Source of the DNA: Linum tenue
Taxonomy: Eukaryota; Streptophyta; Magnoliopsida; Malpighiales; Linaceae
Length of the DNA stretch: 64,000 bases
Assembly (NCBI GenBank): GCA_946122785.1
Contig: CAMGYJ010000007.1
Location: 42,991,587 to 43,055,586, forward strand
Reading direction: 5' to 3'
Shown here: positions 43,601 to 56,219 of the stretch, piece after piece
Numbering within the stretch: position 1 is the stretch's first letter
Layout: the number at the start of each line of letters is the position of its first letter
Translations under genes and position numbers: made by a program
Notes under the pieces: generated by a model
Databases searched by the model: none
Seen by the model: the letters and a program-made list of their open reading frames with translations, nothing else
What the model was told of the DNA's origin: nothing

Positions 43601-45399
43601 AAATTATGGTCTCCTTGTGTTTTTTTATTTTATATTCCTTTATATTTTTTTTACTGTTAACATATTCATCCAAATACGATTGCAAGTCGAGTTAACCGAA
43701 TGTAGTATGTATGTATGTTTTGTGTGGCTCAATGTCGATACTGCTATAGATTTATGTTCTTGCTCGTCAATGCGACAACCGTATCTCACGTCTCCTCTCA
43801 TGTTTATGATACATAGGGTTTGAGCGAAGTAGGGACTAACTGAGGAAGCAAAAGATGGATTTCTGAGTATATGTGACACGAGAGTAATCTAAGGATGATG
43901 TGCTTAGTGAGCATGAGTTTGCCCGCTGAACAATGATTTTGTGACAAAAATCTTTAATGTGGAGACTAGGATAGGGTAAGCAACATAGTATCTGGACTTG
44001 TTTGTTAAGAATCGTGACACGCTCATCATGTGCTTGTCAAGACAACATTGAAAAAGGGACCAAACCTGAAAAATAACGATGTAATTATCTATGAATTGAA
44101 ATTCCATTCAAGGCATAACTTAAAAGAAGCATCTCAAGTTCAACCTTAATTTGAGTTATATACGATACATCGTAGTCTAAACCAATACTCTAATCATCAA
44201 ATTTTTGAACTTCGATTATAACATTCGTTTATAATGATGATACAACACACAATCGCAACTAATTCATGCATTTTTTCTCATAAATTGTCCACATCAAGTT
44301 TCAAGTATTTTAAAATGTAAGTAAATTGTAAATAATTCTTGTGTAATTTTACACATTTTCTTATTTATTGTTATACAATTTAAAATGGAGATCATTTCAA
44401 GCTAATTCAGAAGATCTAAATTATTATTATGTAAAATCAAGAATGTACAATGTACAAACACTAACTTAAATAGTGTTGCTTGTACTATTTATCTATTCAA
44501 ATTGTAGATGGTCAATTGAGTACTAACTTACTAAGTGTTGTCAATAGTTTATTGTATAAGTCTCATCCATTGTAGCATAATTTCCCTAAATGGACGATGA
44601 GGTTTTACAAGAAGGAAAATTCGTCTTAATGGATAGCAAAAGGTGAATAATGATTAAGTGGATTCTTAAATTCTTCTTAATTAGTGTTGATCACTTTAAC
44701 TGGAAGTTCTGTTACGTGAAAGAAGTCATATGATTTTCTTCATCATGTAGTTCAATGTTTTGAACAAACCAACATAATTTTAATTTTTTTATGAATATAA
44801 TTAATAATTTTAATTTCTTGATTTTTAAATTTGCTAATTTTTGCTCACTCTTAGATCCATTATTTTCTAATCCAAGGCTGAGAATGGTGTGTTTTAGTAT
44901 ATTTAAATACAAAAATGAATAAATAAACTAAAAAAGAGGAATTTTTGTAGGTATTTCTGTCTTGTAACTACTGAGTCAATTTTCTGAGTGAGGAAATCAA
45001 GGGAAATCAAAAGGTAAAATCTGAAAATCATGTTATTCCACCTCCGCTTTTCTCTTTAAAAAACACTGGAAATTTTCTTCACCCCTCCAACAGATTTTAA
45101 GGAAAGAGTTTCCTTTTTTAGAGTGCAACATTTTGTTCCGCCCTAGATCTAATAGGATCCCACGGATATTTGGAATGGTCTAAATCGAAGTTAATATTGT
45201 GGTACGGTTTTCAATTTCATAAATTTTATGAATATTTTAAAAAATATCAGACCGACTCAACATTTGGATCGGTCGAATACATCAATGAACCAGAGATGTT
45301 AATGACGTACGGAACAATTTAGGCACCAACATCAAGCAACGTTATCTTGTCATAGTTCGTCATCACAAAAATCAGTGAGGCGTAACAAGGAAGACGGTC
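43601..45399. other. AT-rich intergenic DNA
   Basis: No gene, transposon end or tandem repeat recognised. Confidence 0.5.
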
Positions 45400-45685
45400 A
45401 CAATCGCTTGATGCAAGATTATTTCAACCAAAGATTCTAGCGCCTCCACAAGGCGATATCGGATACCCTATGCCTTAGTTAACTAGTTCATGAATGATGT
45501 TTTTCACTATGTTAACTACTTCAAGCAAGAAAAAGATTGTTAAGGTTGCGACTCATTCTTAGTGCTTTTCGCATGCTTGCATATGGATGCTCGACATACT
45601 CTTTGAATGAGACATGTCAGATGGGTGAGAACACCATACTGGAGTGCCTAAGGAATTTTTGCATGGCTATTACCCACATTTATGG

Positions 45686-46703
45686 TAGGGTTGCTAAACG
45701 GTTAGTCAGTTATGGCTTTTAACCGATAACCGAACCGATAAGGATGGTTATTGGTTAACTAATAATCGATAATTTTTTATTGGTTCGGTTTAGGTTAGTG
45801 GTATTTTACTTATTGGTTAATCGCTAACCGATCAATCGGTTAGTGGTTAACCGATAAGAAAACCGATAACCGCCTACTTGTATAACCATATAGTTTTGGA
45901 CAATTAGCTAATGGAAAAGTTCCAAGATTCAAAACCAACTAAAGTTCAATTCCAAACATCCCGATTCCCACCTATTGCAAACAACCCTCCACCAAGAGTC
46001 TCAAATGTGTTTAAGAGTCAGAACCCGAAAGTCACCTCTCTCTAACTCCCCTTTGCATTCGACAGAGCAAACGTCATATATACCCTATTGATCTTTTTCT
46101 CTTTGATATTTGTGAATGATTAGGATCTTGTGGTTCTTATATTTGATATCTAGTACTTGCTAATTGGATGAATAAGTTTGATTATTTTTTATTTATGCAT
46201 TGCAAATTGAATTTAAATTATGAATTTATGATGAATTTTGTATCGATATTATTTCTTATAATTTTTATTTTATGTTAATAATGTAGACATGTGGTTTAAT
46301 TATTTTGAATTACTTGTATGATTATTCATCTTTAATATTTAGTACTCTTGGTCATTCTTATGTTTGTGGATTGAAAATGATGTTAAATGACACTTGTTAA
46401 ACTTAATTGAATGATGATTTGTGTATTACAAGTGGTTATTGCTTAGGTTTATTATATTCGTGAAACTAAATCGACTTTAGTGATTTGATATTTAGTTCGA
46501 TTAAGTATAGTCATTGTTGTTGGAAAGCATGTTAATTGTTATTGGTTAATCGCTAACCTAACCGCTAACCGAACCAATAATAGACGGTTAACCGATAAGG
46601 CTTATTAATTTGGTTATCGGTATGAGTTTTTTTTCTTATTGGTTAACCGCTAATTGCCATATCGGTTAGTGGTTAACCGGAATCAAACTGATTAGCACCG
46701 CTA
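45686..46703. mobile_element. hAT-type MITE inserted in the Harbinger relic (first)
   Basis: An 8-bp duplication atttatgg is at 45678-45685 and 46704-46711. The ends are TAGGGTTGCTAAACGGTTAG and, complemented, TAGCGGTGCTAATCAGTTTG. Many subterminal copies of TTAACCGATAACCG and GGTTAATCG lie near both ends, as in hAT elements that bind their transposase subterminally. 1018 bp, no coding sequence. Confidence 0.88.
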
Positions 46704-46747
46704 ATTTATGGTGCTCAGTACTTGCGTGCATCAACCGTGAAAGATAC

Positions 46748-47337
46748 TAGGGGTGGGATTCGGTTGGTAAACGGTAAATTGTTTACCGAATTTACCGGTT
46801 TCGGCATACTGAAGTTGGTCAAATTGGTTACCGATACTGGTTTGTAACCGATTTACCGATTACCGAATTACCGGTAAACGGTTACAAACCGGTATTATCG
46901 AAATACCGTGAGAAGCGATTTCGGTCGGTTTTTCGGTCGGTTTACCGAATATTTACCAACCGAATTTCTGGAAGTGGGGTGATGTTGTAATATTTTGATT
47001 TTTTTGAGTTTTTTCATCATTTTTGTAATTAATAATTTATTATTAACTCTTATTTACAATATTTTGAGGCCTATACTTACTTACATTCATGTATGTAATA
47101 TTTTATATTTGTGAATAATGATGTATATGTTATATGTTAGTGGAGTAGGGAGGGGGAATTTCGGTATCGGTATTACTGATTTACCGTCGGTATTTACCGA
47201 TACTGTGTCCGGTAAACCGACTCCCCCAACTTCCCGCTCGGATGCCGATACCGCCGGTAAACGATTTACCGTTTACCGCCGGTTACCGGTTCGGTAAAAT
47301 GGTAAATCGTTTACCGAATTACCATTTACCACCCCTA
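46748..47337. mobile_element. hAT-type MITE inserted in the Harbinger relic (second)
   Basis: An 8-bp duplication aaagatac is at 46740-46747 and 47338-47345. The ends are TAGGGGTGGGATTCGGTTGG and, complemented, TAGGGGTGGTAAATGGTAAT. Dense repeats of GGTAAACGGTAAAT and TTTACCG fill both ends. 590 bp, no coding sequence. A different family from its neighbour. Confidence 0.9.
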
Positions 47338-48560
47338 AAAGATACTCACCGGCTCCCTAATTATGCTGCACAATATGCATGGCTTTCCAGGCATGATTGG
47401 TTCAATTGATGACATGCACTGAGAGTGGAAAAAATTGTTACTAGGTGGGCAAGCCAATACATTGGGCACAGGAAGAACCAACCATTGTCCTCGAGGTTTT
47501 AGCAAAAGCAGTCAACATCGTGATTTTACATAAATCGAAAAGTGAGGTAAAATTATAAAAACTTTAATATTTTTTAAAGTTCATATTAAAATTAACACTT
47601 AAAACACCAAATGATAGTAACAATGCATATCGTGGATAACAGTTATCATATCACTTAAAAAATTCTCAAGATAAATTTGTTTGCTAAATAAATACAACTG
47701 ATCCATAGACTTGTTCTTGTATATAAGATAAACACAAACTTAAGCAACCCAAAACCTATTAGAAATTACTTAATCTAGTTAATAGTTAAGAGTAGAAAAT
47801 CAAATAGGATCGTTAGGATCAACATTAACATCATAATCCTCACCCTCACTCTAATCCTCATAAAATCTTTGTCTATTTGCTTGAGGAATTATATCATTAT
47901 TCTCAGGATCACTTGAAATACTTTAAACACCAACCGTATTTTCTTGATCGTCATCATCTGACAAAGTTAACTAATTGATTGATGCATTCCCTTATTGATC
48001 TAACAATGACATCAATACTTTTGAAGTATCCCCACTATCCAATCAAGAAGTACGAGAATCGATTGTGAAGATCATTTATGGTAAATGATAAGATGTACGA
48101 TAGAATATGTTATTTGGCTAATGGAATTTATCTTGAGTGTGCTACATTTGTGAAGACTATTAGCAATTCAATTAACCATAAAAAGAAATTGTTTGTAAAG
48201 TACCAGGAGGCTTATCGTAAGGATGTTGAGAGAGTCTTTGCCATACTACAACGAAAATGTAACATTTTTAAACGGCCGAGTCATCTTTGGGTCTTGCAGT
48301 CACTTGGTTATATTAACTTGTATTATTTTGCACAATATGATAGTGAAAGATCACTGGTATGAAAGTGGGGATGGGTTAGTGGAGAAAATTAAAAATGAGT
48401 CTAATGCAAATATCACATGAGATCCCCACGAAAATAATAGTTCGACGCTCATGGAGTACTAGGCAAGACATAACATGATTTGTGAGCGTCCAGAACATCA
48501 CGCTTTCATAAAAGATTTCATGGAGCATTTGTGGATAGAACATGGAGGAGAGTAGAAATC

Positions 48561-49127
48561 TTGTCAAAATAAATAATATTTGAGAACAAAAGTGACATTT
48601 TTCGATAGTTAGACTTTTGTAGTGGTATTATTATCCCTATTTGTAATTGATGTAAAAGTAATCCAAATCAGCAGACACATCGGTGGTCAACTTGTTGAGT
48701 GTTGAAAACTAAGAGTCAATGTTAACAAAGTTAATGGAAACACAAGTTTGTGTTAGGATTATCATATTGAATACTTGAGGACATAAATGACATTTTTTGG
48801 ATAGTTGGGGTTTTTTAGTGGTATTAGCCCATATTTTTTTATGTATTTATTACCTATGTTTACTTAATGTATTTCCTATCTTATCCTGATATATTAATTT
48901 GTCTTTTTACTTTATGTATTTTAGGTGTTTTGTTGATGTATTCCCTATGTTGTGTTAATATATTCCCATGTTGTATTAATGCATTCTTTCCTTGCTGTAA
49001 TGCTTTAAATAAATAAATAAAAATTGCATTACTAATTGAGGAATTACAATTGAAATGAAGCGTATATCAACCATAAATTAAGCTAGATAAAACAATACAT
49101 TCAAAATAAAGCAATACACTTAAAAGA
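48561..49127. other. AT-rich segment inside the Harbinger relic
   Basis: A phrase gacattttt-gatagtt-ttttagtggtatta recurs at about 48592 and 48790, in direct orientation. A short run of variants of ttgatgtattccctatgttg occurs at 48850-48990. No reading frame of note. Confidence 0.4.
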
Positions 49128-49361
49128 TTACATGTTGAGACCATAATAAGAGTCATCATTTGAAGCAACTTTATACGAAGCCCCAATCTCATCTTTTTGC
49201 CTCTCGTACCAAACTATAGCTCTAGGGCTATATTGAGAAAGATCCATAATCTTTATCGCCATCTCATGTACGTTCTTTTCCCTCGACTCCCTCGCCTCTC
49301 TCGCAAGCTCGCGCTCCTCCCAAACGAGTGCTAACCTTGCGTGCGTGTTTAAATTGTCCAC
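49128..49361 (-). pseudogene. PIF/Harbinger ORF1 (NAM-associated/Myb-like) C-terminal fragment
   Basis: The frame contains REARESREKNVHEMAIKIMD and DLSQYSPRAIVWYERQKDEI. This resembles the C-terminal region of the second PIF/Harbinger protein (DNA-binding, NAM-associated). It faces the transposase relic in convergent orientation, so both probably belong to one element. The rest of ORF1 is missing or too decayed to see. Confidence 0.55.
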
Positions 49362-50092
49362 AATAGAAGAAATTCATAGACTACTAAGGTTACCCAAGAT
49401 TCACCCATTGCATCATAATGCACTAAATATAACTCAATCATTATTTAGACCTATCGAATCGATCTAATTGACTACTATTTAATTCTATTTTGTTTTCAAA
49501 TTGAAGATTTTTTTTATCATTTCTGTTCAATTAAATTTTGTATATTGAATCACACAACTAACAAAGGCAAACGGACCCAAAATATATTCCACGACGATCT
49601 TTAGGTGAATCTCTGCCCAACTTCAAACTCTACTAATGAAGAAATCAAGTCACTCGTTTTCGTCAAAAGCATAACAAAACCACTCCTGAGCCATGAAAAA
49701 TATCAACATTCACGACTGCTTATCAAGCTTGGAGTCCTCCCAATACTGTAGGTTACTCAAAAAGGAAATTTACATCACAACGCAAAAGGGTTTGGACAAT
49801 GACGACTCAGCACCAAATCAGCTCCAAATATGTCATCAGTCACATAGTCAACTAACTGCATAATAAACAATGTTCCCACAAAGGGCAAAACCCCAGAAGA
49901 CCAGAGAAAAAAAAAAGTCAAATAATAATCGTAATAATCATACTAATAACATCATCATATTCAACAGATCACCACTAGGAGGAGTAGAAACAAAAGGGGG
50001 GAAAGAGAACCCAGCAAACCAGTTGAAAAACACACAGTTAGAACCCCTCCTTCCTACTAAAACACAGGCAAGCAAGCAAGGCACCCCCAACG
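49362..50092. other. Intergenic, 3' flank of the DUF4057 gene
   Basis: AT-rich. The last 250 bases are probably 3' UTR of the gene on the minus strand. The frame 49870-50196 is antisense to it. Confidence 0.5.
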
Positions 50093-52764
50093 TTAAACCA
50101 AGGCAATGCTGCTCTCCCCACCAGGAGGCTTCCGGACGCCGCCAAAGTACTCCCGCTGCTCTGCCTTCCCGTCAGCAAAGATGTTGTTTCCGCTGATCTC
50201 TCGCAATTTCGCGTTGCTAATGGGCTTCTCTGCCGACGATGGAGGCACATCGCCCTTGAAGATATCATTTCCGGAGAGCTCGGAGAACTTCTTGTCGTAA
50301 ATTTTCTTTGCTGTCTTCAGGTTGTCTTCTGACGACATCTGCCCTCCAGCAGGCTAAAGCAGCAGATGCATAAATAAAATCAGTGAGAGACCTCTTCAAT
50401 CTATCAAACAATGCTAAGACAACAGAGAAGCACTGGGGTAACACATATTTCAGGAAAAAAACACCAATTCTAAAGGCTTAGTGGAGGGAGACTGGGTGTT
50501 TTCAGGGAGAGGTACTTGTTCTCCTATTCACTAGGGGAGTTGAGAATTGGGTCTAAAGCTTCACATTAGAATGACCATCTTCATCCTTACAATCAATGAA
50601 GTAGCAATTTCAAAACTGTTACTACCATATCAGCAAGACTTAGCCAAGTACTTCAATCAAGTAGCAATTTCAAAAATTGTTAAGTAATTTCACCATTTCA
50701 ATAGTTAGAACCCACACATACTTTAAATGATTATAGTCACTCGACTTACAGTTTAATCAAACAAATAACAAACCTATAAATATTTGGAAGAAGAAAGCTA
50801 ATGTCATGTGGGATGAGTGGAATTGCTAAATTAGGAATCAAGCTAAGTAGCAAGTCCATCCACATTAGCAAATTGCTGCTTGCAATGCCAAGCAGGCGTC
50901 ACATCACTTACTAGCAACTGCTAATAACTGGCATGGAGATTCTCAAAGTCACTCATTAGGGAGGCAATTGCTGACATATCAAGCATCACATGAGTCTGTT
51001 AAGTATCACTAGGGAGCGTCCCATAATGCTCTCTCGCAGTGTTAATGATAACGAACAGGAGAGGAACAATTAATATAATAAAAATCTGTAGCAATATCAC
51101 CTTCATAATTTAAACAGAGATTGACTTACATCTCGTAGAGCGGGTTCACCCAGCTCTATGCTTTCCTTGAGTGCCAAGGCTCGGACAGTGGTAGGGCGTG
51201 GCAAAATTTCTGGTGGAGGTGCGAAAATGTCGTTTCCACTCAGCTCTTTGCACTTAGCATTAGAGAGCTGCTTCTTTAGCCTTGCCTCTGCCTCGGCCTC
51301 ACTTTCCGAGGTACCACTTAGCTCCCGCTGCTTGGCCACCTCAGTCAAGGTAGCAGGTTTTTTAGGAGAGACGCTCTCTTCTTCTCCAAAAGAAATGTGA
51401 CTGATTCCAGCAAGAGTTTGCTGTAAAATAAAGAACCATGAAAACATATAACAGAGTATATGTTATCTCAAGTTTTTTGTTGCGACAACTTCACCGATTT
51501 GATAACCCATGATCTGCACACTGACCTGATACATTTTAATCCCGGTTCTCACATTAGGGGTAAGGTTTGCGTTTCCGGACTCATCATCTTCATGTTCTCC
51601 CTTACCAGAGAAAATGCCACTGCCTGTCATTTCTTTCATCTTGTACCCAGAACATGGTGGACTGGAACCCCAGAAATGCAAAATCCATCATGGAAACGTT
51701 ATGAAATAGGAAAGGAGAGAGTGAAAGAAGATAGAAGTGTTCCTAAAACCCCAGAATTAACGCAGCACTTTTACAACCCTTTGATGGGTAGCTGAAATTT
51801 ATCTAGCCTTTTATTCAGAGTATAACAACCAAACTCAAACAGGAAGAGTACACATCATCTCGAAATTGCTATACGAATGATCGAAAATTCGCTAATGATG
51901 CTGAGGACAAGCTTGTTTTTCAAGTCAACTAATTGAAGAGCGACCCTAAAGATTCCAAAATTTCCCAATTCAACCCAAAAAAAAACCCCATTGATCTACG
52001 ATTAAAGAAATAGCATACAACCCTAACAGAATCGCCATAACAATTCTCAAGTTTCTAACCCGTGGTCACACTAGTAACTACCAATTGACCATCGAACCAA
52101 GGATTGATAGACCAAAAGCAGGCAAACAAGTTGCAAAGGAGATACTTCAGACTCCATAATCACATCGAAATTTGCAGTGTGATATTCACAGCAGGAATAT
52201 AATGCGCCGCAACTGAGGCTATCTTCCGCCCGATCCGCATAGAGATCCGTTGTAACGGCTATATTGCTAATCGACCGACTTTTAACGGAAATCTCAGCAA
52301 CAATTAGTAATTACCAATGAATTGAAGGGAAAACATTTATAAATATACAAAAAAAAAATTGAAGTGCAAGCAGTTAAAAAAAAAAACAATTGACGTTTAA
52401 AAATTTTTGAAAATCAAAACAGAAACAGAACGATCTTGCAGAGAATGGGAAAGAGGAGAGCACACCGTTTGTTGAGACTATCAGATTCTTCATCAGTCAC
52501 CTGACCTCCGAACACCACCTTACTGATTCCATCGGACGGCTTCCGGAAATTGATTAACAACAACAACAATAAGAAAGATAAGTCCAATTGAGCATCTAAA
52601 TGAAGTCGGGGAAGAAAGAAGAAATAAAGGTGTACCTGGTGCGACCTGGCGGCGGAGCGAGGAGCGGAGGCGAGCGACGGAGATTCGGGAGGCGGAGTCT
52701 CCGGCCAGGTGAGCAGATCTGCAGTGGAAGTGTGGGGCTTCCTCACCGGCGTACTCCTCTCCAT
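50093..52764 (-). CDS. DUF4057 protein (plant-specific, unknown function)
   Basis: Five exons: 52636-52764, 52466-52539, 51526-51661, 51130-51420 and 50093-50353 (TAA), all GT-AG and in phase, give 296 residues. The start MERSTPVRKPHTSTADLLTW and the end YFGGVRKPPGGESSIALV are signatures of the family (Arabidopsis At1g35780 and At4g39860 type). Inside, a short motif recurs four times: KEMTGSGIF, KELSGNDIF, SELSGNDIF and REISGNNIF. Other blocks are SKVVFGGQVTDEESDSLNKR and ISHISFGEEESVSPKKPA. The protein is hydrophilic, without signal or membrane segment, and probably disordered with repeated short linear motifs. No biochemical role can be assigned. Confidence 0.9.
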
Positions 52765-54140
52765 CCTTCCTTCCTTCTTCGCGCTTTTTCAGCTCGGCTT
52801 CCCCTGACGAAGCAGTGATAGCTTCGGATCTAGGAGAAAAATTGGCGATGGTGACCTCGAGCTGACGGTTGCGGGTCTTGATCTGGAACTTTCTCGCCCT
52901 GATTTTATAGTGAGAGAGAGAGAGAGGGAAGGAAGGGGGCTAGAGGCTAGAGTAAGCTATCTATGAGTAGGAGCTACTTCTCTTCTTCGTCTTCCCCTCT
53001 GGAGTGGTGGGTTGCTCCGTTTTAAAAGCAAAGCAAAGGCTTAGCTAGCAAAGCAGAGCAAAAGAAATGTTTATATATATAGGAGAGTGGAGACCACAAC
53101 GGGAAAAATTCCAGTATTTGCCCCTCCCTCCTTCTTTGCTTGGCTTCCCGTAATAAAAAAAAAAGAGTTTTGAATCTCGTACCACAGCGCACAGCCTTCT
53201 CTCTTTCTTTCTCTGTCTATTTGGGAGCCAACCATGTGCGTTGGAGTGTTGGATTGGATTGGATTGGATTGGATTGGAGAGGATCTGTTTCTTCTTCTTT
53301 TTTTTGCTTTTCTCGCTGCCACCTGTCGGTTGTAGCTCAGGCTTTTCCATGCTATAGCCGGTTCCGGCACCCTCAAACTTGAATTCGCTTATGTATCTCA
53401 CATTTGCATCGCACTAAATGGTAAATTGCTTCTTGGATTTAAAAAAATGAGTATTTTGGTTAGATTTTGGATTTTGGAAAACTTTAAGGACTTCGTTTGG
53501 AACATCTGATTCTAAAGATTGTATTTTAAGTATACATATATTCTGTATAATACAATGTTTTTTTTTTTTACTTTTTTTTAATCACTTAATGCATGTATAA
53601 AGAATGCATGATGTATTCATAAAACAAAAAAAATTTGCTTGCTGGATTTCATAACAGATTTTGATGAATTAGATTTGTAATATTGAATACAATTTACCTT
53701 GTTGCTTTGTTTCTCTATTGTTATTTGTTTTTCATATAAACGAATTTTGACCGATTGAAAGCAATTCCTAATCAAGGTAGAGTCATTTTTAATCTTATCC
53801 CAACTTAGTGAGAAAAAAAGGTATAGTGAATTAATTAATATTTAATGAATTTGAAGCATCAAGTATTTGAAAATAATCTTCGTCCACAATTCCTATAAAT
53901 TTCGAATCTTTCGAGCATTTGAAATCAGAATTAATAACATGTGGTATTCTGGGAAAATGGTAAAAAAATTTTAAGTAAGGGTATATTAGTCATTTACCAT
54001 CATGGATTATGCCCCTTTCTCAAATCTCACCTCATGACCAGATTTTTGCAAATTCGGGCCCCCAAAAGTTTTCAAAAAACATGTTTTCTTCCCTAATCTA
54101 TGATGGGTTGGATTTGGTACCCAAATCTGTCACCATAATC
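52765..54140. other. DUF4057 promoter region and AT-rich intergenic DNA
   Basis: A GA microsatellite lies at about 52911-52925 in the 5' UTR, and five tandem copies of ggatt with flanking g at 53250-53278. A T-rich stretch is at 53555-53580. No gene. Confidence 0.5.
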
Positions 54141-54144
54141 CAAA

Positions 54145-54237
54145 ACCACCCCATAGTGACATATATATATGAAAGGATCAATTTGGAGAATCTCAACCTT
54201 CAAACCACCCCATAGTGACATATATATGAAAGGAACA
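54145..54237 (+). repeat. Direct duplication, spacing 59 bp
   Basis: The phrase accaccccatagtgacatat plus atatgaaagga occurs at 54145 and again at 54204, with a 2-bp TA difference between the copies. Confidence 0.85.
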
Positions 54238-54326
54238 ATGTCGATGTATACATAGTGCTACACAGGCGTGAAGTTGCAAGACTAGCTAATATGCTCACGA
54301 AGTGACTTGGTGCTTCTAGGCTCTAG

Positions 54327-54583
54327 CAGAGGGGTGAGCAACGGTCTGGTCCGTACTGGATCGTACCTGATCGAGTATAATGCGGTCTGGTTATTGGTCC
54401 TCATGAATTTTACAATTATTGAAGAAATGATGGATTGAACTGATATTTGGACTAGACCAAACCGAACCAAATAGATCGAATGTAATAATAATCTGGTCCT
54501 TGATTCTAAGATATCTTTCACTAATGGACAACGCTTCTCATGAGTTTGATTCGATCCAAATCGGACCGTTCCACACCTACTTC
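54327..54583. mobile_element. Probable hAT-type MITE
   Basis: The left end AGAGGGGTGAGCAACGGTC pairs with the right end, complemented TAGGTGTGGAACGGTCCGA. Inside, ggtctggtcc and aaatcggacc are inverted. Flanks gctctagc and cttctagc are a near-match of 8 bases. About 255 bp. Boundaries approximate. Confidence 0.55.
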
Positions 54584-55038
54584 TAGCATCGTCTAATGCA
54601 AATGAATATGAAAGCTAACATGGAGAGATTGGGTATGTATAGAGTATTGTTTTTTAGAGATAGTTGGATACTCCGTTTAATACACGTATATGTACCCGTA
54701 CATAGTTTATTCGTTTAAAACTTCTGTATCCATATTATTGTCAAGTCGTTTAATTTTCTTCCATTCATTTGATAGCTCACGTACTTAACATGTATAAAAC
54801 CCTTATAACACGTTTAATATCTGTATTTATTGAATTAAAATGTTAACTTTACTATTATTTATTTATTTATTTATAAATAATTAATTTTATATATTTATGA
54901 CTAATTAACGTACTATTAAACGTAACTTTTGTTACATATGAAGTAAAATACTTGTAGGTATTATATACGTAACTTTTTCGTACCGCATTTTACTAACTAT
55001 GGTTGGATGTTACTAGTAAGTTGGTGATGAATTTTACA
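54584..55038. other. AT-rich intergenic DNA
   Basis: No gene or repeat recognised. Confidence 0.5.
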
Positions 55039-55323
55039 ATGCTATATAGTATTGGTGCTATAGGTTTTTGTCTTTATGGTACAACTTGAAATTGTACATT
55101 TACGTTATGGTACAACTTCAGATTGTACTTATACTTTTTGTACAAATTCTTTTATGGTACAACTTGAACTTGTACCTTTATGTCATGGTACAACTTCAAG
55201 TTGTAAAGTTGTACCATAACATAATGATACAAATTCCTTTATGGTACAACCTAAACTTATACATTTAATATTATGGTACAATTTCAAGTTGTACATTAAA
55301 GCACCAATACTATAGAGCATAGT
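55039..55323. repeat. Inverted-repeat element filled with palindromic tandem units
   Basis: Ends tgctatatagtattggtgct and, complemented, tgctctatagtattggtgct form 20-bp TIRs. Between them a unit of about 31 bp (atggtacaacttgaattgtac and an AT spacer) repeats about seven times; each unit is itself palindromic (GTACAACTT-AAGTTGTAC). One unit near 55197-55215 is inverted. No coding sequence. Confidence 0.75.
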
Positions 55324-56219
55324 AGAAGTGCTGTAAGTTGTATCGTAGAGTATAGCTTTACCAATTACCACATAGAGTCTTTTGACTCTACCTTCTTTGT
55401 ACCAGATTGAGTCGTTTTTGCCATATGTTTTGAGTGATACAAGAATTTGATTCACTGAAAAAAATTGCACGAACAGTAATTCAGTTTGCGATCAATAAAA
55501 TATTGGACATGTAGACGTGTATGTGTTAATAAATACATATTAGGTCTATCAAAATCACCTGTAATTTGAGTCCTAAAAACTTAAACAAGACTTATTCCAA
55601 AATTTTATGAATGATCATTTTCAAAACGATTAGAGTTCCAACACCTAACACGTGCCTTTGTTATCTTCCTTAATCCACATCTTGTTGTTTAATTAGAGCC
55701 AGGTTTATGCTCTTAATCCCTGCCGACAATCCTGCTATTGGCTGAGAGTTCACTTTCATTATTACGTTACTGTTGTTTGATTGTCCCTCATGAAACCGAG
55801 AGTTTATAGGTGTGATTGGTAATCAGTCAATGGGGAATTGAAGGCTTTCCTCCTTTAATCAAGATTTCTCTTTCAACCTTTTATGCATTAATTATTAAAC
55901 AGATGAACTGATCATGGCTACTAAAAACTTTTGTCCTTTATTTTTCAAAAGATCCCTCCTAATAATGATTATTTCATTGCACGAGTGAGAGTTAAGCATG
56001 GCTTTTTACCCTCGGATTGACAATCTCAAACTTACCAACCCTAGGTTTTGATGATAGTGAATCACCATTTAGTGGTAACTAATGTTAGAATGATGATGGG
56101 ATCATGATGTTGGTTAATATCCAGTTATCTTTACCTCATGCCTAACGAGTTTAGCTATCCGGTTTAAGTCACTGTTTACCCCTGAAAATAATTTCATCTT
56201 AAAACCACATTAGCGGGGT
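55324..56219. other. AT-rich intergenic DNA
   Basis: No gene or transposon end recognised. Confidence 0.5.

Larger units (their letters stand above)
45400..48560 (+). pseudogene. PIF/Harbinger transposase relic interrupted by two hAT MITEs
   Basis: The first piece, 45537-45685, gives FRMLAYGCSTYSLNETCQMG and LECLRNFCMAITHIYG. After the first MITE, 46704-46747 gives GAQYLRASTVKD. After the second, 47346-47540 gives HGFPGMIGSIDDMH, the nuclease DDE region, with a stop. At 48078-48345 follow CYLANGIYLECATFVKTI and EAYRKDVERVFAILQRKCNI, the DDE_Tnp_4 C-terminus. The order and spacing match PIF/Harbinger transposases. Degenerate sequence upstream (from about 45400) and an AT-rich stretch at 47540-48050 complete the copy. 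Stops and shifts make it inactive. Confidence 0.85.
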
